A DNA stretch of 22,323 nucleotides from Proteobacteria bacterium UBA1847 (GCA_002338605.1 DDIP01000169.1:1-22323); one strand, 5' to 3'; positions 8,443 to 16,257 are shown, counted from the stretch's first letter. A program made the numbers and translations. Notes: a model not told the origin generated them from the sequence alone.

Positions 8443-9202
8443 CCAGAACGTGGCTAGCTGCATTGACTGCCAACCAGGACTTCACAATCAGAACTGAAGA
8501 GGCTGAAGCACACAGGGCGAGAATAATTTGTCGGACCCGTTCTTTTCTCAAACGACGCACGACAAAATTTGACAACCAGAATCCAAGAAACAACGGTGGA
8601 AGAAATATAACGCTCGCTACGACCTCGTCCCTTCCAAAGCGCCCGTACCATGCCAGCGTTGCAATCGAAAACGCAGCACCAATCACGAAGTAAATCGCCA
8701 TTGTTGATCGAATGGTTGCGGGTGAACCGTGCTGATAAGCGAGTGCCATCGGAGGCGCACCGATTGAGGTCAGGGTTCCCATGTAGCCGGAAACGAATCC
8801 GGCGGGCAGTAGTACCTTGGGTGTTGGAGCGATTTTTCCGGCGAGAACGCTCAGGATGACGGCCATAAGGACCAGAATTCCAAAAACGAGACCGAAAGTC
8901 GCCGCCGGAATCAATGTAATTGTCAGGCCCGCGAGAATTGTTCCCGGAACGCGACCGCCGAGGGCAACCATCAGGCCGCGGTAATCAATATCGTGCCGCT
9001 CACGAAAGGCCGCCATGGCAGACACAATCAAGGACAAAAGCAGGATGGGGCCGGGCACCAGGCTGGTATCGATCAGGATAAGAATCGGCGCCGCGACCAT
9101 GCCGAATCCAATGCCACTGCTCGTCTGCACCACCGACGCAACCAGGACCGTAAGCAGTGCGAGGGCCAGTGGCACGGCGGCCAAAACCAGAAATTCATCC
9201 AT
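8426..9202 (-). CDS. TauE/SafE-family sulfite/anion exporter-like permease
   Basis: 258 residues with about eight hydrophobic segments. They include a Gly-rich first helix hairpin (QTSSGIGFGMVAAPIL) and the second-half equivalent (GTLTSIGAPPMALAYQ). These paired motifs are typical of the TauE/SafE (DUF81) family, whose members move small anions such as sulfite, sulfoacetate or other organic acids across the inner membrane. The start chosen is ATG at 9202, with AAGGGA ahead of it by 9 nt. An in-frame extension to 9280 lacks hydrophobicity and was not used. The gene points away from the TonB-receptor leader and ends inside dctM. Its promoter should lie in 9203-9400; a TACTAT on the minus strand (9312-9317) could be a -10 element, but no good -35 accompanies it. 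The substrate is unknown; a link to the TRAP operon is only positional. Confidence 0.85.
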   Translation of the reverse strand: MDEFLVLAAVPLALALLTVLVASVVQTSSGIGFGMVAAPILILIDTSLVPGPILLLSLIVSAMAAFRERHDIDYRGLMVALGGRVPGTILAGLTITLIPAATFGLVFGILVLMAVILSVLAGKIAPTPKVLLPAGFVSGYMGTLTSIGAPPMALAYQHGSPATIRSTMAIYFVIGAAFSIATLAWYGRFGRDEVVASVIFLPPLFLGFWLSNFVVRRLRKERVRQIILALCASASSVLIVKSWLAVNAASHVLATAPR

Positions 9203-9389
9203 TGCGCGGGGTCCCTTGTAACGCGTTAGTCGAGCAAATGTGCGCCGCCACCCATATTGCACACAGTATACGAGAATCACATGATTACCTTACCTCACAA
9301 TGTCGTGATGGATAGTAAACAAAGCCCTATTAAAACAATAAGTTACAGTATTCAGAGAATTTAATCCACATAGCACTGAATTTGGGTAC

Positions 9390-9427
9390 TTGACAATTAT
9401 TGTAGATCGTAGACAGTAGACACTGTC
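9390..9427 (+). promoter_or_regulatory. Candidate promoter/operator of the TonB-receptor transcript
   Basis: A perfect TTGACA -35 hexamer lies at 9390-9395. At 16-18 nt spacing no good -10 is seen (GACAGT, ACAGTA or CAGTAG), so if this is a promoter it is weak or activator-dependent. Overlapping the expected -10 region are three 7-bp repeats, and the last runs into a near-palindrome GACACTGTC (9419-9427) that could be an operator half-site pair. A transcript from here would have a leader of about 330 nt before the receptor start. Confidence 0.3.
9402..9422 (+). repeat. Three tandem 7-bp repeats (GTAGATC, GTAGACA, GTAGACA)
   Basis: Copies at 9402-9408, 9409-9415 and 9416-9422, the last two identical and the first differing at its final two bases. 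They sit 6 bp downstream of TTGACA. A 7-bp period is not a helical turn, so side-by-side protein binding on one face is not obvious; they may instead be a slippage product. Confidence 0.6.
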
Positions 9428-9465
9428 AGCCGAAGCGCTGATGCTGAATTCCGGGGGGAAACGCA

Positions 9466-9642
9466 GTGAACGATTCGTTGGTCAGCGGGGGATACAAGAA
9501 TAATTGCGAACTGCGAGCTTCATTCGATGCGGGCGCCGTTCCTGTCCGCGGCAGGTCGTCCGATATTGTTCCCCTGGCCACCAAACGCTTAAGCACGGCG
9601 CCGCTTGGCGCTTTCGATACTCACCATGCTCAAATCAGTTGA
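9466..9642 (+). CDS. Candidate 58-residue leader ORF upstream of the TonB receptor
   Basis: An open frame from GTG (9466) to TGA (9640-9642), 58 codons, preceded by a purine-rich GGGGGGAA (9453-9460) with 5 nt to the start. The product is mostly polar: it begins MNDSLVSGGYKNN, contains one Cys, and ends FDTHHAQIS. It has no signal peptide, no membrane segment and no domain I recognise. Codon choice is not obviously non-coding. The stop overlaps the first bases of the hairpin at 9641-9674, and codons 3-6 carry a copy of that hairpin's 3' arm, so translation of this ORF could change leader folding. It may be a regulatory leader peptide, a small unknown protein or a chance ORF. There is no homology evidence. 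Confidence 0.33.
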   Translation: MNDSLVSGGYKNNCELRASFDAGAVPVRGRSSDIVPLATKRLSTAPLGAFDTHHAQIS

Positions 9643-9674
9643 ACCAATGAAGTCATTTATCTATTCGTTGGTCC
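9641..9674 (+). promoter_or_regulatory. Leader hairpin with an alternative upstream pairing partner
   Basis: The 5' arm GAACCAATGAA (9641-9651) pairs with TTCGTTGGTCC (9664-9674) around a 12-nt loop; 10 of 11 positions pair counting one G-U. An exact second copy of ATTCGTTGGTC lies at 9473-9483 (the other is 9663-9673), so the same 5' arm can pair upstream instead, with one pair fewer. No T-run follows, so it is not an intrinsic terminator. It could act through Rho, translation or RNA stability. The receptor's AAGGAG (9745-9750) lies about 70 nt downstream. Confidence 0.35.
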
Positions 9675-9758
9675 AGTTCCAGACGTGTGCTAACTCACCA
9701 GATTTCTCTGGAGGTTGGGGGAGACCTTTCGCGCGCCGGCAAATAAGGAGAGAGAAAA

Positions 9759-12410
9759 GTGTTAGACAAAGATAATGATTTTTGCTCAACGGTTTCGGTG
9801 TCGAAACTACGGCAACTAATTGCAAGTTCAGTTCTGGGTACCACAGCAGCATTGTTATTTACGATTGCACCAACGGCTGTTGTTCATGCACAGGACGGCG
9901 CCAAAGTTGAGATTGAAGAGGTGATTGTTACAGGTTCACGGAGACTGGGTCGTTCACCGACGGATGTTTCGTCACCCGTTGACATTATTGGGGCCGAACA
10001 ACTTCAAAATCAGGGTGACATCGACACGATCAACCTGATTCGAACGACGGTACCGTCGTTTAATTCCGACGCAAATCCATTAAGCGGAACGCCAACCTAT
10101 ATGCGCCCGGTTTCGCTACGCGGACTCTCACCTGACCACGTGCTGGTACTCATGAACGGAAAACGCCGCCACCGTGGATCAAATATCGCAACCTTCTCGG
10201 GCGGTAATACGGATGGTGCTCAAGGGCCGGACATCTCGGCAATTCCCGCGATAGCACTGAAGCAAATACAGGTCTTGCGTGACGGCGCGGCTGCTCAGTA
10301 TGGTTCTGACGCCATCGCCGGCGTAATCAACTTTATCCTCGACGATTCTACAGAGGGCGGTCGAGTTGAAGCGAAGTATGCTGATACCTACGATGGGGAC
10401 GGTACCCGCTACCTGATTGGTGGCACCTATGGAATGCCGCTTGGCGGCTCCGGGTTTGTGAGACTCAGTGCTGAATTCAGCGAACAGGATGAATCAATAC
10501 GGTCGATCCAGAGGCCGGATGCCGTAGCATTGCAAAGTGGCTCACATCCGCTGATTCCCGGCAGTTCGATCAAGGATCCGGTAACGAACTACGGTATTCC
10601 GCAAATCGATGACGAATTGAAGCTTGCGATCAACGTGGGCGCAGAAATCAGCGAGAATAGTGAATTTTACGCTTTCGGGACGATGGCAAAGCGCACTGTT
10701 GAAGGTGACTTCTTCTTTCGCAACCCGACAGGTCGTTTCGGCGTATTTACTGATGATGACGACGGCGGTAACTTCCTGGTCGGTGACATGACGCCGGATG
10801 ACGGAATGACTTGCGACGGCGGCATCGACTTTGGTGGTACAGGTGTCGTAAACAACCCGATCCCGGTCAACGATCCGAATGTCGTATCGCGCATGCAAGC
10901 GGTGTTTGCGGATCCGAATTGTTTTTCTTTCCTCGAGTTCTTCCCAGGCGGCTACACGCCGCGATTCGGCGCAGACGTTGAGGATATCTACGGCTCAGCC
11001 GGCATTCGTGGGGAACTTGCTTCGGGTCTGACCTATGACTTCAGCGCGACGGCGGGAAGCAGTCGAATTGGCTTTTTCGCCAGCAATGTTCCGAATCCAA
11101 GCATGGGCTCGCTGTCGCCGACAGTATTCCCGCGAGTGGGCGACCAGATCATGGCTGAAAAATTCGTCAATGCCGATTTCGCATATCCGCTCACTATTGA
11201 AGGTTTCGAATCGCCATTGAACGTGGCATTCGGACTTGCGTGGCAGGATGAGGATTTTGAGATTCTTGCCGGTGAGCAAGCCTCATTTCAGGCGGGCGTT
11301 CTCGCAAATCAGGGTTTCCTGATTGGTGAAGAGGCAATCCCAGGCTTTTCGCCGCTTATTTCAGGGGAATTCGGTCGTCATAACGTTGCCGCATATGTCG
11401 ACCTCGAGGCGGACATCACGAGTGCCCTGACGCTGGGCGCAGCAGTCCGGACTGAGGATTTTTCTGACGACACCGGAAGTGAAACCACCTACAAGGTTTC
11501 GGGAATGTTCAGGTTCACGGATGACCTTGCATTCCGTGCCACCTATTCAACGGGCTTCCATGCACCAACGATCGGCCAGACACGATTTTCCACGACAACG
11601 ACAGAGTTTGACGATAATGGAAACCTCCTTGAATCCGGCCAGATCCCACCCACGAGCCCGACGGCATTGGCGGTTGGGGCACTGCCACTTCGTCCCGAGA
11701 CGTCGAATAGCGTAACGGCCGGTATCGTCTTTGAAACTGACCGGATTACTCTGACACTTGATACTTACTACATCGAGGTTGACGACCGTGTGACCCTGTC
11801 AGCCAGCCAAAGTCTGACGGACCAGCAGCGGCAGGAACTCATTGATCAAGGCTTTCAGGCGGCCGCCGGTATCGGTTCCTTCCGGTTCTTTACCAATGAT
11901 TTTGCTACGGAAACAAAAGGTGTTGACCTGATCGCGACCATGCCTCTGGATCTGTTCTCAGGCGGCGAAACGGAATTGGCTCTCGCGTTTAACTACACTA
12001 CGACGGATGTCACGTCGTTTGATCCAAACGATCCGAACGAGTTGCTCGATACAGTAAGAATCATACAGATTGAAGAGAACTACCCGGAAACGCGCGGAAA
12101 CGTAACGCTCCGCCACACCCGCGATCGTTGGCGCTCACACGTACGAGTGAACCACTACGGCAGTTTTACCGAAATGCATGTCAACGGTAACCTGCCAATC
12201 AACGCGTCGTCGACTCTAACTGTCGATGCCGAGTTTGCACTCAATGTTGCGGATGGGCTTGAACTTGCGATTGGCGCGGATAATTTGCTTGGCGAAGAAC
12301 CCATGCGAAATCCCTGGGACTTTATCGTTGGTTCCAAGTATCCGACAACGCAACCGAACGGTCTGGACAATGGGCTATGGTATTTGAGGGCACGCTATTC
12401 ATTTGAATAG
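9759..12410 (+). CDS. TonB-dependent outer-membrane receptor
   Basis: An 883-residue outer-membrane, energy-coupled transporter. It starts with GTG at 9759, 8 nt after AAGGAG (9745-9750). The N-terminus has a signal peptide with a hydrophobic core (IASSVLGTTAALLFTIAP) and likely cleavage after VVHA (about residue 44). The TonB box is EEVIVTG at about 53-59. The plug domain follows, with SLRGLSPDHVLVLMNGKRR and QVLRDGAAAQYGSDAIAGV. The rest is a predicted beta-barrel of about 650 residues with long Asp/Gly-rich loops, ending in a final strand YLRARYSFE. The subgroup resembles large receptors of Xanthomonas/sphingomonad type that take up organic compounds rather than classic siderophore receptors, but the ligand cannot be read. 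The downstream lipoprotein amidohydrolase suggests that the imported compound is hydrolysed in the periplasm (inference). A long structured leader with a small ORF precedes it. Confidence 0.95.
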   Translation: MLDKDNDFCSTVSVSKLRQLIASSVLGTTAALLFTIAPTAVVHAQDGAKVEIEEVIVTGSRRLGRSPTDVSSPVDIIGAEQLQNQGDIDTINLIRTTVPSFNSDANPLSGTPTYMRPVSLRGLSPDHVLVLMNGKRRHRGSNIATFSGGNTDGAQGPDISAIPAIALKQIQVLRDGAAAQYGSDAIAGVINFILDDSTEGGRVEAKYADTYDGDGTRYLIGGTYGMPLGGSGFVRLSAEFSEQDESIRSIQRPDAVALQSGSHPLIPGSSIKDPVTNYGIPQIDDELKLAINVGAEISENSEFYAFGTMAKRTVEGDFFFRNPTGRFGVFTDDDDGGNFLVGDMTPDDGMTCDGGIDFGGTGVVNNPIPVNDPNVVSRMQAVFADPNCFSFLEFFPGGYTPRFGADVEDIYGSAGIRGELASGLTYDFSATAGSSRIGFFASNVPNPSMGSLSPTVFPRVGDQIMAEKFVNADFAYPLTIEGFESPLNVAFGLAWQDEDFEILAGEQASFQAGVLANQGFLIGEEAIPGFSPLISGEFGRHNVAAYVDLEADITSALTLGAAVRTEDFSDDTGSETTYKVSGMFRFTDDLAFRATYSTGFHAPTIGQTRFSTTTTEFDDNGNLLESGQIPPTSPTALAVGALPLRPETSNSVTAGIVFETDRITLTLDTYYIEVDDRVTLSASQSLTDQQRQELIDQGFQAAAGIGSFRFFTNDFATETKGVDLIATMPLDLFSGGETELALAFNYTTTDVTSFDPNDPNELLDTVRIIQIEENYPETRGNVTLRHTRDRWRSHVRVNHYGSFTEMHVNGNLPINASSTLTVDAEFALNVADGLELAIGADNLLGEEPMRNPWDFIVGSKYPTTQPNGLDNGLWYLRARYSFE

Positions 12411-12436
12411 ACTTTGCCATCGGGTAATTTGATCGA

Positions 12437-12476
12437 CAGGCAAAAGGCGGTAAAACGCCTTTTGCCTGATTTTTTT
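12437..12476 (+). terminator. Strong intrinsic terminator after the TonB-receptor gene
   Basis: A perfect 13-bp stem, CAGGCAAAAGGCG (12437-12449) with CGCCTTTTGCCTG (12456-12468), around a 6-nt loop GTAAAA, is followed after one base by seven T (12470-12476). It works on the plus strand only, since no T-run follows on the other side. It ends 24 nt before the start of the amidohydrolase, leaving almost no space for a separate promoter. Confidence 0.93.
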
Positions 12477-12500
12477 GAGTGTGATAAAGGAAATCAATCC

Positions 12501-14234
12501 ATGACTCAGCGAATGCTTCCGATTCTGACCTTCGCAGTTCTTGCGATGATGGTCGCATGTGACAAGGCACCCAATGGCACCGATACCGCTCAAACGCAGG
12601 CGGCGGACTACATTCTGCGAAACGGTAGCATCGTAACGGTGAACACCACGTCGGACACAGTCACGGCGGTCGCGGTCGCCAATGGAAAAATTCAGGCTGT
12701 TGGCAACGACGAGCAAGTCAGCGAAAGGGCCGGTCCTGAAACGAAAATCATCGATCTCGACGGAAAGGTCGTCATTCCGGGCATCGTGGATTCTCACATC
12801 CATGCGCTTGGGTATGGGTTGCACATCTCTCAACACGTCATGTTTTCAACCGGCGAGCGGCTGACGGTTCAGGACATGTTGGATGGCATCGAGGCGAGAG
12901 CAAAACAAGTAGAGGCAGGACAATGGATCTATGTTCGTGGTCCGTACAGCCTTGATTTTGTCGATGAAGGGCGACTCCCGAATCGGAAGGAACTCGATGT
13001 TGTCGCACCGCTAAATCCCGTTTTTATCAATATGCAGGGTCATGTCGGTGTCGTAAACAGCGCGGCAATCGATCTCAGTGGCGTCACGAAAGACACCCCC
13101 AACCCTGAAAACGGAATCTACGTGCATGATCCTGAGACAGGCGAGCTCGATGGCACTATGTATGAATTTCCGGCGTTCACGCCGTTCCTGCGCCACCTTC
13201 CACCTTACAGTTTTGACGTCAGGTTGAATGCTGTCAGGGAGGCCGACAAGGTCTTTAGCCGGCTCGGTATCACTACTGTCGTTAATCTGTGGGCGGAACC
13301 GGAAAATCTCGAGGTGCTGAGGCAGCTTGAAAATTCGAAGGAACTCACCGTCCGATGGTCGATGGTCTACAGGTTGGCGCCCGAAGTATTCAAAGGCAAG
13401 TCTCATACGGAAATCGAGGGTCTGTTGAAGGAATACGGGCTGCCTGACGATTCCGAGTCCGACTGGGTAACGGTAAATGGCGTGAAGATCATCTATGACG
13501 GATTCGCCGAAGCAGCTTATATGAACGATGAATACCTGGAAGACCGCTTCGGCGAGGGATGGAAAGGAATCGCATTCTGGGACCAGAAAAGCATGCAGGC
13601 GGTAATGGAGGTCTGTGCGGCAAATGATATTCAGGTGTTTGTGCACGTTGCCGGTGATCGGGCACTCGATGATGTGCTGGAAACGATGGATGCGGTCAAT
13701 GACAAGTACAAGTTGGCAGGGCGTCGTTGGACACTTGAGCATGCAAGCACCGAACCTACAGAAGAGAATTTGCGCCAGGTCAAGGAACTCGAACTACTTG
13801 TGTCCACGCAGCAGGCCATGGGCTGGAGCATTGGCAAGACGTTCAAAGAAACCTGGGGCGAAGAGCGAGGTTCGACGTTTGCGCCGAACCGAAGCTGGCT
13901 GGACGCACTGGGTCACCCCTACGTGAAAGCAGGGTCGGACAATCGGCCGATCGACCCGTTCATAGGGTTTTGGTCATTCATTGTCAGGGAAGATGTTGAC
14001 GGGCGTGTCGGCCGGCCAGATCAGATCCTCGCCAGGGATGACGTTTTGCGCATGTATACTGCAAATGGAACCTACGGAATATTTGCCGAGGACAGGTGGG
14101 GCACGATTGAAGTTGGCAAGCTGGCCGATATGGTCGTTTTGTCCGATGATATTTTCAGTGTTCCGGCTGCACAGATTCGTTCAATTCAGCCGGTGATGAC
14201 TATTGTGAACGGGGAGATTGTGTATCAGCGCTAG
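12501..14234 (+). CDS. Lipoprotein amidohydrolase, YtcJ/Amidohydrolase_3 family
   Basis: 577 residues. It starts with a lipoprotein signal peptide (hydrophobic ILTFAVLAMMVA) and a lipobox-like MVAC with Cys20 as the lipidated residue. Asp21 at +2 is the Lol-avoidance signal in enterobacteria, so inner-membrane anchoring facing the periplasm is likely. The catalytic part is an Amidohydrolase_3 (YtcJ-like) metal-dependent TIM barrel: HIH at H99/H101, K329 in VNGVKIIYDG, H382 in VFVHVAGDRALD, H414 in TLEHA and D480 in AGSD, so the metal and catalytic residues appear intact. Relatives hydrolyse N-acyl, formamide or cyclic amide bonds; the substrate is unknown. The ATG at 12501 is used: AAAGGAA lies at 12486-12492, and the frame upstream runs through the terminator stem. 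The terminator just upstream means expression depends on read-through or on a promoter within the receptor gene. Confidence 0.9.
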   Translation: MTQRMLPILTFAVLAMMVACDKAPNGTDTAQTQAADYILRNGSIVTVNTTSDTVTAVAVANGKIQAVGNDEQVSERAGPETKIIDLDGKVVIPGIVDSHIHALGYGLHISQHVMFSTGERLTVQDMLDGIEARAKQVEAGQWIYVRGPYSLDFVDEGRLPNRKELDVVAPLNPVFINMQGHVGVVNSAAIDLSGVTKDTPNPENGIYVHDPETGELDGTMYEFPAFTPFLRHLPPYSFDVRLNAVREADKVFSRLGITTVVNLWAEPENLEVLRQLENSKELTVRWSMVYRLAPEVFKGKSHTEIEGLLKEYGLPDDSESDWVTVNGVKIIYDGFAEAAYMNDEYLEDRFGEGWKGIAFWDQKSMQAVMEVCAANDIQVFVHVAGDRALDDVLETMDAVNDKYKLAGRRWTLEHASTEPTEENLRQVKELELLVSTQQAMGWSIGKTFKETWGEERGSTFAPNRSWLDALGHPYVKAGSDNRPIDPFIGFWSFIVREDVDGRVGRPDQILARDDVLRMYTANGTYGIFAEDRWGTIEVGKLADMVVLSDDIFSVPAAQIRSIQPVMTIVNGEIVYQR

Positions 14235-14301
14235 ACTTTGAGCGCAGGGCGAACACGTTGATTATTCGGCGGTTCAGGATGTCTACTCTCGGGTTAGCGC
14301 T

Positions 14302-14838
14302 GTGAGCGTACACGACAGCATGTCCAAGACACGTTCTCAGCGCAGGACCATCAGTCTGATTGTCGCCGCGTCGACCAACAACGTCATCGGTGTGCAGGGC
14401 GAACTGCCCTGGCGACTGTCGGACGATCTGAAACGCTTTAAGGCGCTGACCATAGGCAAGCCGATTGTCATGGGGCGCCTCACGTGGGAGTCGATCGGAC
14501 GGCCATTGCCGGGCCGCAAGAATATCGTCATATCGCGCAACAGTGATTTCGATGCACCGGGTTGCGAGGTGGTTGCCTCACCGGCAGCGGCGCTTCGCGC
14601 GGCATGCGATGCCGACGAAGTCATGATTGTCGGTGGCGGCCAGATCTATGATCTGTTCTTACCGAAAGCCGGTCGCCTGTACCTGACCCGCGTGCACACC
14701 GAAGTAGAAGGCGATGCCTGGTTTCCCGATCTCGACCCCGGGGCCTGGACCCTGGTCAACGTCGAATCGCGCGCGGCAAGTGACGGCAACGAGTTTGATT
14801 TCGACTTCAGGACGTACGAACGCCCGGTGCGTTCATGA
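14302..14838 (+). CDS. folA: Dihydrofolate reductase
   Basis: Reduces dihydrofolate to tetrahydrofolate with NADPH, feeding thymidylate, purine and methionine synthesis in the cytoplasm. The sequence shows the family landmarks: NNVIGVQGELPW, the catalytic Asp in LSDDLKRFK (the E. coli D27 position), GKPIVMGRLTWESIGRPLPG, IVGGGQIYDLFLP and a final DFDFRTYER. The GTG at 14302 gives 178 residues and has a weak GGG 8 nt upstream; ATG at 14320 gives 172 and has no ribosome-binding site. Either start leaves an N-terminal extension of about 10-16 residues relative to the E. coli enzyme. The gene converges with kmo across a 29-bp gap. In E. coli folA lies next to apaH; here three kynurenine-pathway genes separate them. 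Confidence 0.96.
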   Translation: MSVHDSMSKTRSQRRTISLIVAASTNNVIGVQGELPWRLSDDLKRFKALTIGKPIVMGRLTWESIGRPLPGRKNIVISRNSDFDAPGCEVVASPAAALRAACDADEVMIVGGGQIYDLFLPKAGRLYLTRVHTEVEGDAWFPDLDPGAWTLVNVESRAASDGNEFDFDFRTYERPVRS

Positions 14839-14867
14839 CTGCGCCGGGTTCCGGTTAAACAGTCGTG

Positions 14868-16256
14868 TCACTTGCGAAAAGATAGCTCATTTCGGACCGA
14901 GTCGATCGGCACCAGTCGATTGACAACGGCGGCCCTGGCGGATTCGATGTCGACTTCTGACAGATTGGTCGCGTCATTGGTGAACTCTTCGAGTAAAGCC
15001 TTTTGCAGCTCACCGCGTTGCTGCGCGACCAGGTAAGGGATGTCTTCATGGAACATCACCATCGAGTAGCGCGGTATGAAATGCTGTGGCAGGGAGCGTT
15101 CAAGCTCGAAAGCCAGCTCTTTTCGTAGCGCAAATTTAGGGTCCCGAACCGTGTCGCGCATCTCAACATAGTTGTCGAGCGCCATGTCGGCAATGGCGTT
15201 GGCATTTGCCAGTTGCTCAGCTTCGAACTGCGCAAAAATCGTTGGCCAGTCGTCGCGGTGCTGCGTAACGATGCGCTCCAGCAGCACGCAATCCTCGAAC
15301 GCCAGGTTCATGCCCTGACCGTGAAACGGTACAATCGCGTGCGCGGCATCGCCGAGCAACAGTACGTTACCGCGGTCGTGCCAGTGCCGGCAGCGAACCG
15401 TTCCCAGGAGACCGAGGGGGTGATTCAGGACTTCATCGCACAGATTTGGAATGAGCTTGGCGGCATCGGCGAAATGTTCTTCAAAGAACGCACTGATATC
15501 CGCATCGCTTTTCAATTCGTCGAAGCTGTTCGTACCGTGATTTGGCAGGAAAAGCGTCAGCGTAAAGTCGCCACCTGGATTCGGCAGCGCGATTAGCATG
15601 AAACCGCCGCGCGGCCAGATATGCAGTGCATCGGGAGCGAGCTGGTATTCGCCGTCCGGACCGGCGGGTATCGACAGCTCCTTGTATCCGTGCGATAGCA
15701 GTGATTCGATGCCACCGAAGGTATCTGTGCCATCGAAAGAGCGTCGAATTGTCGATCCCGCCCCATCGGCGGCGAGTAACGGTTGCGCATCGATCTGGTA
15801 CAGGCTGCCATCCAGTTCATTCCGAACGTGGACAGTGCGATCCGGCGCGTCAAAACCGATTGCGTTCTGCTGGAAGTGCAAATGCAGGTTGGGCATGTCG
15901 TCCGCAACACCCAGCAAAACCTGGTTCAGGCCGAGTCGTGTTACCGAATAAATTTCTTCGCCGGACTTCTGGCCGTAGGGGAGGAAATCAGTTTTGCCGT
16001 TGGCCTGGTGCACCATGCGGCCTCGCATCGGAACCAGCATCGGCCTGATCAGCGCGTCTATACCAACCTTGCGCAGCGCATTCAGGCCGCGCGCGGCGAG
16101 AGCGAGATTAATCGATCGACCTGCCTCGGCATCCTTGACGCGAGGGTCCGTGAAGCGTTCGTAGACGTGAACGTCGTAATCGTGCTTTGCAAGCATGATT
16201 GCCACCAGTGCGCCACACTGTCCGGCACCGACAATATTGATTGTGTTCTTTTTCAT
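14868..16256 (-). CDS. kmo: Kynurenine 3-monooxygenase
   Basis: FAD- and NADPH-dependent hydroxylase that converts L-kynurenine to 3-hydroxykynurenine. 462 residues from the ATG at 16256. Landmarks are GAGQCG (10-15) for FAD, EAGRSINLALAARGL at about 44-58, the ADGAGS region at about 163-168, and the second flavin motif LLGDAAHAIVPFHGQGMN (about 300-317), which is characteristic of KMO. Eukaryotic enzymes have a C-terminal membrane anchor; here the C-terminus is polar, as in bacterial forms. The frame is open upstream to 16400 but that part overlaps kynU. The ATG follows the kynU TGA after a single base, so translation is probably coupled. It is the last gene of the minus-strand operon. No terminator is visible before folA. 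Confidence 0.94.
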   Translation of the reverse strand: MKKNTINIVGAGQCGALVAIMLAKHDYDVHVYERFTDPRVKDAEAGRSINLALAARGLNALRKVGIDALIRPMLVPMRGRMVHQANGKTDFLPYGQKSGEEIYSVTRLGLNQVLLGVADDMPNLHLHFQQNAIGFDAPDRTVHVRNELDGSLYQIDAQPLLAADGAGSTIRRSFDGTDTFGGIESLLSHGYKELSIPAGPDGEYQLAPDALHIWPRGGFMLIALPNPGGDFTLTLFLPNHGTNSFDELKSDADISAFFEEHFADAAKLIPNLCDEVLNHPLGLLGTVRCRHWHDRGNVLLLGDAAHAIVPFHGQGMNLAFEDCVLLERIVTQHRDDWPTIFAQFEAEQLANANAIADMALDNYVEMRDTVRDPKFALRKELAFELERSLPQHFIPRYSMVMFHEDIPYLVAQQRGELQKALLEEFTNDATNLSEVDIESARAAVVNRLVPIDSVRNELSFRK

Positions 16257-16257
16257 G

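Larger units (their letters stand above)
9203..9758. promoter_or_regulatory. 556-bp intergenic region between divergent TauE-like and TonB-receptor genes
   Basis: This is the longest gap without an obvious gene. It holds the start regions of both flanking genes, an AT-rich stretch (about 9290-9400), a TTGACA box, three 7-bp tandem repeats, a 58-codon ORF (9466-9642) and several potential RNA hairpins. The hairpins are TCAGC/GCTGA at 9426-9441, CCTGT/GCAGG at 9541-9555, GGCGCC/GGCGCT at 9597-9612 and a longer one at 9641-9674. The density of paired elements in 9426-9674 suggests a structured 5' leader for the receptor mRNA, but short stems occur by chance and only the last is long. No tRNA or known riboswitch was recognised. 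Confidence 0.5.

Noticed and set aside
9473..9673. 11-bp direct repeat as a phage or island attachment site
   Set aside because: No integrase or mobile gene is near and the copies are only 190 bp apart. Pairing with the 9641-9651 arm explains them better.
13011..13742. Long minus-strand open frame (243 codons) inside the amidohydrolase gene
   Set aside because: The amidohydrolase carries all family motifs on the plus strand. The antisense product has no recognisable feature or start context.
9466..14234. Lasso-peptide locus: short peptide plus TonB receptor plus hydrolase
   Set aside because: No lasso cyclase (asparagine-synthetase-like) or leader peptidase is present, and the hydrolase is an amidohydrolase, not an isopeptidase of the prolyl-oligopeptidase type.
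14839..14867. Bidirectional terminator between folA and kmo
   Set aside because: Only a 4-bp CCGG/CCGG stem with no T-run on either strand is seen; too weak to call.
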